DNA from: a virus
IMG/VR virus record: IMGVR_UViG_3300009285_007604
Span: 1-25,753 of that record
Strand: one strand, 5' to 3'
DNA: 25,753 nt
Part shown: piece by piece, positions 22,106 through 25,753 of the stretch
Layout: each line of letters starts with the position of its first letter
Position numbering within the stretch: position 1 is the first letter of the stretch
Program-made: the position numbers and the translations under genes
The notes under the pieces: model-generated
Databases searched by the model: none
Seen by the model: the letters and a program-made list of their open reading frames with translations, nothing else
Told to the model about the DNA's origin: nothing

Positions 22106-23057
22106 CTTGTTTGCCCTCTTGGTTGCCGAAGACCAGCGTAATAAGCTTCGCTACGGCCTCCCGTGTATCGGTAGGATACTCATTGAGAAACGTCAGGTTC
22201 GCTGCTAACCAGACATCAGAGAACATCGTGTACTTTTCCGCCCAGGCGAGCAGCCTACGCGGACTAAGTGTGGCCTTACTCGCACCGAGCTTAAACGACT
22301 CGCGCACTTTACCGGCCACATCTACAAAAGCTCGCGCTTCCGATCGCGTCAACGTCGAAAACCGCAATGCCAGCATCTTCTCCTCAGCATCCACGGGCAA
22401 AAACTCTTGCTGCAAGAAGTAGGAAAAACGGTCCCGATCCGCCTCAGATTGCGGCAACGTATTCGCATAAACGGCGCCGTCCTCTCCTCTCCCCCACGTA
22501 TTCGTGGTAGCAACCACGCGGAAATCTTCGTGAGCGCTAACCACCTCACCGCCACGCTCCGCCAAGACAAGCTGCGACTTGTCCTCCATCACGGCCTTCA
22601 AGACGTTAACCGCCAATGGATCAAGTGAGTCGTATTCGTCAATCAGCAACAGCGCGCCTTCGCGCATGGCACGCGGCACTACGCCGTCCACCCACACAGT
22701 CTCGTTATTGCGCAGCACGAAACCACCGAGCAACTCCGAGCGCGTAAGCTGCGCGTCACCGTTTAAGCGATAGACGGGAATACGCAATCGCGCGGCGACG
22801 TTCAAAACCAGGCTGGTCTTGCCCGTACCGTGCGTACCTTTGATCCACACGCGATTACGCACACCACGCGACAACGCGATACAAAGCGCAGTAGTGTTAG
22901 AAACGTCAAACACGAAATAGTTGTCGAACGGAGGAATCATTGGATGACAGCTCGTTCGCACCACTACAACCACATCGGGAAACTGCGAACCGAACAGTTC
23001 GCGCAGAGACGCCAGACGTTTCGGATTATCCGGCAACTCCGAAAATCGCCTTCTCAT
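22092..23057 (-). CDS. cobS: CobS/MoxR-like AAA+ ATPase
   Basis: A 321-residue AAA+ ATPase of the CobS/MoxR (AAA_5) type. Walker A is GTHGTGKT at 74-81, Walker B is LLLIDE at 136-141, sensor 1 is the TTNT segment around 184-187, and an Arg-rich EADRDRF (205-211) lies where the arginine finger is expected. In bacteria CobS works with CobT and CobN to insert cobalt into the corrin ring. MoxR relatives act as chaperones with VWA-domain partners. No CobN is present here and phages do not make cobalamin, so a remodelling role with the next gene is more likely. The ATG follows GAGGTG with 5 nt spacing. The gene overlaps its cobT-like partner by 14 bp. Confidence 0.88.
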   Translation of the reverse strand: MRRRFSELPDNPKRLASLRELFGSQFPDVVVVVRTSCHPMIPPFDNYFVFDVSNTTALCIALSRGVRNRVWIKGTHGTGKTSLVLNVAARLRIPVYRLNGDAQLTRSELLGGFVLRNNETVWVDGVVPRAMREGALLLIDEYDSLDPLAVNVLKAVMEDKSQLVLAERGGEVVSAHEDFRVVATTNTWGRGEDGAVYANTLPQSEADRDRFSYFLQQEFLPVDAEEKMLALRFSTLTRSEARAFVDVAGKVRESFKLGASKATLSPRRLLAWAEKYTMFSDVWLAANLTFLNEYPTDTREAVAKLITLVFGNQEGKQDGQS

Positions 23058-23066
23058 TTTTGCACC

Positions 23067-23318
23067 TCAGTAACAGATTACGACATTGCTCACTTTACGT
23101 TTGCGACGGCGAAACCGCCGTAAATCCGTATCACGCGGAATTTCTCCTCGAAAAAGTTTGGCGTAATTTTCGATGTCGTGACGCAAGAAGCTCTCTTGCC
23201 AGCCAAGCTTTTCCCACTTACCCGTGACAGTAAGATGAGACAGACTGGGAAATTGCGTTGAGATAAACGCTCGCCATTCCGGCGTCAGTGCATCCCAAAA
23301 TGTTTTAGCGTTCATCAT
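23067..23318 (-). CDS. Small protein of unknown function, basic C-terminus
   Basis: This 83-residue protein begins at one of two adjacent ATG codons (23318 or 23315) directly after the terminator hairpin, and no Shine-Dalgarno site is visible. It is rich in aromatic residues (several Trp and Phe) and ends with a very basic stretch (RRFRRRKRK). The stop lies within the ribosome site (GAGGTG) of the following cobS-like gene, which argues for coupled translation with that gene. No known motif is recognised. It could be a small nucleic-acid-binding partner of the ATPase, but only the basic tail supports that. Confidence 0.6.
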   Translation of the reverse strand: MMNAKTFWDALTPEWRAFISTQFPSLSHLTVTGKWEKLGWQESFLRHDIENYAKLFRGEIPRDTDLRRFRRRKRKVSNVVICY

Positions 23319-23324
23319 ACTAAA

Positions 23325-23356
23325 ACAAAGGGGGGAGCGCTAACTCCCCCCTTTGT
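23325..23356 (-). terminator. Intrinsic terminator after the methyltransferase gene
   Basis: Perfect 12-bp inverted repeat (arms 23325-23336 and 23345-23356, AAAGGGGGGA core) with an 8-nt loop, 16 bp past the stop codon. Read on the minus strand the stem is followed by TTTTAGT, so it fits a Rho-independent terminator for leftward transcription. The next gene starts only 6 nt after the hairpin, so some read-through is likely. Confidence 0.8.
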
Positions 23357-23372
23357 CCCTCATTGCAATCGC

Positions 23373-24161
23373 CTACAGCTTGGCAAGCATCGTCCGCAAC
23401 TTGCGGATGAGCGCTTCGGCCAGCGCATCGGCCAACTCGGACACGTCGGCTTCGGCTTCCGGCTCGGCTTCGGACACGGCGGCTTCGGCTTCCGGCTCGG
23501 CTTCGGACACGTCGGCTTCGGCTTCGGCTTCGGCTTCCGGCTCGGCTTCCGGCTCGGCTTCGGCTTCGGCTTCGGCTTCCGGCGAGCCGGCCATGCTCTC
23601 GTTGATCTTGTCGCGGATGTCACCGTCAGTCATCCCCTTGTTGACGATGATGCCCAATTCGTAGTCTTTGATGACCAACTTCAACTGCTCGCGCGTGAGC
23701 TTGTCGATGTCGACGGACCCATCATCCTCGAACGGGATGCCGGTTGTCGCAGCTTTGGGCGCGGCCTTGGCCACAGTCATCACTTTCTTCGCTACGGTCG
23801 GTTTCGCCATCGCTTTCTTCGCCATCTTCTTCGTCTCCTTCGGATGTTTGCCCGGTTGTTTCGCAGAACCAGTGTTGCCGAGCTTCAACGACTGATCCAT
23901 TTTCTTAATGAAGGACTCGGAAAGATCCAAGTCCGGGGGAACTTTGCCGGCATAGCGCACGTACAGATCGTGCGTTTTCTTGTACGCCTGCTCGCCGAAA
24001 TTTTTGGCCTGCTCCTCCAACGTCTTCGACACGGTACGCGCGTGCATCCGATCGGCCAGCCAGCGCTGCCAATACTTATTGAGCCGAACCCAGTACTTGC
24101 TCAACTCTGCCTTGCTCACTTTCTGCACGTTACCGTTCTTCTTGCTGTTCGTCAATCCCAT
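23373..24161 (-). CDS. Probable internal gene: basic, histone-like protein with C-terminal module
   Basis: The ATG at 24161 lies in frame inside the methyltransferase gene and follows a perfect AGGAGGTG (24174-24167) with 5 nt spacing, one of the best ribosome sites in the window. Translation from here gives a 262-residue protein lacking the methylase domain. It has a helical N-terminal part, a Lys/Ala-rich stretch (about residues 110-140), the DIRDKI-type module, and a Glu/Ala acidic tail. The layout suggests two adjacent genes that became joined by loss of a stop, or a deliberate in-frame nested gene. The methylase domain finishes near residue 255 of the long frame, just before this start. 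I infer expression from the ribosome site; the sequence cannot show the relative amounts. Confidence 0.55.
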   Translation of the reverse strand: MGLTNSKKNGNVQKVSKAELSKYWVRLNKYWQRWLADRMHARTVSKTLEEQAKNFGEQAYKKTHDLYVRYAGKVPPDLDLSESFIKKMDQSLKLGNTGSAKQPGKHPKETKKMAKKAMAKPTVAKKVMTVAKAAPKAATTGIPFEDDGSVDIDKLTREQLKLVIKDYELGIIVNKGMTDGDIRDKINESMAGSPEAEAEAEAEPEAEPEAEAEAEADVSEAEPEAEAAVSEAEPEAEADVSELADALAEALIRKLRTMLAKL

Positions 24162-24944
24162 CGCTGCACCTCCTGTTTGTTTACCACATTCGACAGTCAG
24201 CATTATTGCATTGACCGTCGTGCCAGACTCAGCAAACGACTTTTCCGGCAGATCGCTCACTGAGTAACTGTAATTACCCAACAATTCCCAGAACTTGTGC
24301 GTCTTGCTATTCGTGCGAAACTTCGCGCCGGCCGACATAAGCGTCACCAGCACACCACCTGGCGCGAGAAATTTCAATGCGTGCGTAACGTGATCGATGT
24401 CCGCCTGTTTAGCGAACGGCGGATTCATCAAAATCCGGTCGTACCGCAAACTACTTTTGCCAAACTCCGGGTTAGACCGTAAGAAGTCGCACTGCTTGAC
24501 GTTTACGTTAAAGCGATAAAGACTTTGCGCACGACCTTCGTGCAACTCCGCACACGTCACTTGCTCCGGTTGCAGCTTCGTCAACTCGCCAGCAATCGCA
24601 CCATCGCCAGCGCTCGGCTCTAAATACGTTAATCCGGGTTTTATCTTAGCCGCGCGAATCATCCGTTGCACAACCGCCGCCGGTGTGCGAAAAAATCCGT
24701 CTTCTTGCGCCGTCCGCACTTCGCCAGACGCGAAAATGTCTTTGAACGAGTCACGTCCAGCGGCCGAAGAGAAGACGTGCCCTTTGCATTTACGGTCCCA
24801 CTTGCCACCGGCTGCCTCTAACACTTTGTTGACCGCCATGTACAACTTACGGTCAAGTTGTCCGACTGGCAAAAAGTAGACCACGCCAGCGCCACTCCAC
24901 GTCCCGCGCCGCAGTACGGTGAGAACTTCGTCAGAAATTTTCAT
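23373..24944 (-). CDS. SAM-dependent DNA methyltransferase fused to a Lys/Ala-rich and acidic-repeat tail
   Basis: The protein has 523 residues. Residues 25-85 are a small N-terminal module common in phage and plasmid methylases. Residues 87-255 are a class I methyltransferase: LEPSAGDG (108-115) is the SAM-binding motif and NPPF (174-177) is the catalytic motif of N6-adenine methylases. Residues 262-360 are helical and basic. Residues 370-400 are Lys/Ala-rich like histone H1. Residues 416-448 form a module that is also found at the end of the gp32-like protein of this window. Residues 455-503 are an EAEAEP-type acidic repeat. A textbook ribosome site and ATG sit in frame at residue 262, so two products are likely. 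A terminator hairpin follows the stop. Methylase activity is well supported; the target site is not known. Confidence 0.85.
   Translation of the reverse strand: MKISDEVLTVLRRGTWSGAGVVYFLPVGQLDRKLYMAVNKVLEAAGGKWDRKCKGHVFSSAAGRDSFKDIFASGEVRTAQEDGFFRTPAAVVQRMIRAAKIKPGLTYLEPSAGDGAIAGELTKLQPEQVTCAELHEGRAQSLYRFNVNVKQCDFLRSNPEFGKSSLRYDRILMNPPFAKQADIDHVTHALKFLAPGGVLVTLMSAGAKFRTNSKTHKFWELLGNYSYSVSDLPEKSFAESGTTVNAIMLTVECGKQTGGAAMGLTNSKKNGNVQKVSKAELSKYWVRLNKYWQRWLADRMHARTVSKTLEEQAKNFGEQAYKKTHDLYVRYAGKVPPDLDLSESFIKKMDQSLKLGNTGSAKQPGKHPKETKKMAKKAMAKPTVAKKVMTVAKAAPKAATTGIPFEDDGSVDIDKLTREQLKLVIKDYELGIIVNKGMTDGDIRDKINESMAGSPEAEAEAEAEPEAEPEAEAEAEADVSEAEPEAEAAVSEAEPEAEADVSELADALAEALIRKLRTMLAKL
23436..23582 (-). 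repeat. Degenerate hexamer repeat (GAAGCC type) coding a Glu/Ala/Pro tail
   Basis: On the plus strand this is a run of GGCTTC units mixed with GGCTCC and GACACG variants. It encodes residues 455-503 of the long methyltransferase frame, alternating Glu-Ala and Glu-Pro blocks divided by three similar spacers (ADVSEAE, AAVSEAE, ADVSEL). The higher-order unit is about 42 bp. The units are multiples of 3, so length changes would keep the frame. Confidence 0.85.
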
Positions 24945-25246
24945 GTCCAGTTAATCTCCCCGTACTGCCGACGCAATACGCCAATCCGCCGCGTCAATGA
25001 CTGGTGAATCCGCACCTCTCGTTCCGGCTCCGCACGAAGCCGTACCGCGTGTTGGAGCATCAACCGTCGCACTTCCATTTCTGCTTTTACCGCCCGTTGT
25101 TCCGCCTCGTCAGCAATTGAGTCATCCAACACCTCAGCTTGCCGGCGCAACGAATCGCGGGACAACTCAGCCAGCTTTTTCGTCCAGAACCACCGTTCGC
25201 TAGTCGAAGCCAACCGAATATTGATCGGAAAACGGTTATTCGGCAT
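24941..25246 (-). CDS. Small helical protein of unknown function
   Basis: This 101-residue protein starts at the ATG at 25246, which has a strong upstream site (GAGGGGAG about 8 nt away). The frame opens further upstream, but that part lies inside the preceding gene and lacks a ribosome site. The protein is highly charged and rich in Arg, Glu and Leu. From about residue 25 to 90 it looks like long amphipathic helices, possibly a coiled coil. No catalytic or metal-binding motif is visible. It overlaps the methyltransferase gene by 4 bp (ATGA), so the two are translationally coupled. Function is unknown. Confidence 0.65.
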   Translation of the reverse strand: MPNNRFPINIRLASTSERWFWTKKLAELSRDSLRRQAEVLDDSIADEAEQRAVKAEMEVRRLMLQHAVRLRAEPEREVRIHQSLTRRIGVLRRQYGEINWT

Positions 25247-25753
25247 CGTAGTCGCTCCCCTCTCGTTCTCCTCGCACACTGACGTACAACCGCGCGCCAT
25301 GACCGACGCGGCGGTGCACCTCGAACACACCACGAGGCACTCGCACGATTGCCGGACCACGGCATAAGGCAAGCGGCAGAGACCCATCAACTGCTATCCT
25401 CTTTAGTAGACTCAGCAAACACCGATCCGACATTCCAAGCGCAGCCCACGCTCGTCTCGTCAACACTGCGCACGGTAATTTTGCTTTCTGGCACAAGCGT
25501 AAATTTGTGTGGCGTCCGTAGATCCAGTCTTCCATACCGATTGGATCTTTCACGTAACCCTCCAACCAGTGCTTCGCCCACATGTAAGCGCGCGCCAAAC
25601 CAGCGTTACCGCGCTCCAACTTCTTGCGCTCCTTTTCGTTCGTCTCGTAAGTCTTGCGAATGCGGTATTCGTAAAGCCGCATAAAATGTTCCCGCCGTCT
25701 GAGCGCCTCTGCGATACCTTCGGTACTCGTGAAGTAACCCAAGGCACTCTTGC
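25236..25753 (-). CDS. Unknown protein, 5' end cut by window edge
   Basis: The reading frame is still open at the right edge, so the true start probably lies outside. A TTG at 25742 is the first possible internal start but has no convincing ribosome site. The visible part has about 168 residues. The N-terminal half is rich in Arg, Lys and Glu and probably helical (around the segment TYETNEKERKKLERG). The C-terminal half has short hydrophobic stretches suggesting beta strands. I see no signal peptide, membrane segment or known catalytic motif. The stop overlaps the start of the next gene by 11 bp, so it belongs to the same transcription unit. Function is not recognised; that it is coding is supported by the long open frame and tight linkage. 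Confidence 0.6.
   Translation of the reverse strand, partial: KSALGYFTSTEGIAEALRRREHFMRLYEYRIRKTYETNEKERKKLERGNAGLARAYMWAKHWLEGYVKDPIGMEDWIYGRHTNLRLCQKAKLPCAVLTRRAWAALGMSDRCLLSLLKRIAVDGSLPLALCRGPAIVRVPRGVFEVHRRVGHGARLYVSVRGEREGSDYDAE

Noticed and set aside
1-25753. CRISPR array, tRNA genes, insertion sequence, integrase or attachment site
   Set aside because: I saw no spaced direct repeats, cloverleaf sequences, transposase motifs or integrase motifs. The only tandem repeats are within genes.

Overview
The window looks like part of the genome of a lytic tailed double-stranded DNA phage (Caudoviricetes). It carries a terminase large subunit with a DNA-binding small-subunit candidate, a gp32-like single-strand DNA-binding protein, a stand-alone family A DNA polymerase, RecA, a UvsY-like mediator candidate, an SbcC/SbcD (gp46/gp47) pair, a phage-type Dam methylase, a UDG, and a cobS/cobT-like pair. 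Every gene I can support lies on the minus strand. The genes are packed with 1-40 bp overlaps (ATGA, TAATG, TGATG) and most have a clear AGGAGG-type ribosome binding site, so the host uses ordinary Shine-Dalgarno initiation. There are no head, tail, lysis or integration genes and no tRNAs here, and the host cannot be named from this sequence.

In the direction of transcription (right to left): 25.7-24.9 kb holds two unknown genes. 24.9-23.4 kb holds a SAM methyltransferase fused in frame to a Lys/Ala-rich protein that has its own strong internal start, ended by a terminator hairpin. 23.3-18.9 kb holds a tight cluster: a small unknown gene, a CobS/MoxR-like AAA+ ATPase, a CobT-like VWA protein with an HExxH motif, a sigma-70-like factor and two small SAP-like/Cys-rich proteins. 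19.0-14.0 kb is the replication and recombination core: PolA, three small genes, the UvsY-like protein, the gp32-like protein (followed by a terminator) and RecA. 13.8-10.6 kb holds SbcD and SbcC with two small genes between them. 10.6-5.2 kb holds an LSm-like candidate, a PDDEXK resolvase-like nuclease, a zinc ribbon protein, TerS, TerL, a 349-residue unknown and two small genes. 5.2-0 kb is an accessory stretch: UDG, a histone-like basic protein, the Dam methylase, a NADAR ADP-ribose glycosidase and many small unknown proteins.

Together the genes describe a phage that copies its DNA with its own polymerase and starts replication or repairs ends by recombination (gp32-like, UvsY-like, RecA, SbcCD, resolvase). 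It also edits or protects DNA (two methylases, UDG, NADAR) and may redirect transcription with its own sigma-like factor. The least explained parts are the CobS/CobT/sigma cluster, and a small C-terminal module shared by the gp32-like protein and the methyltransferase-fused protein.
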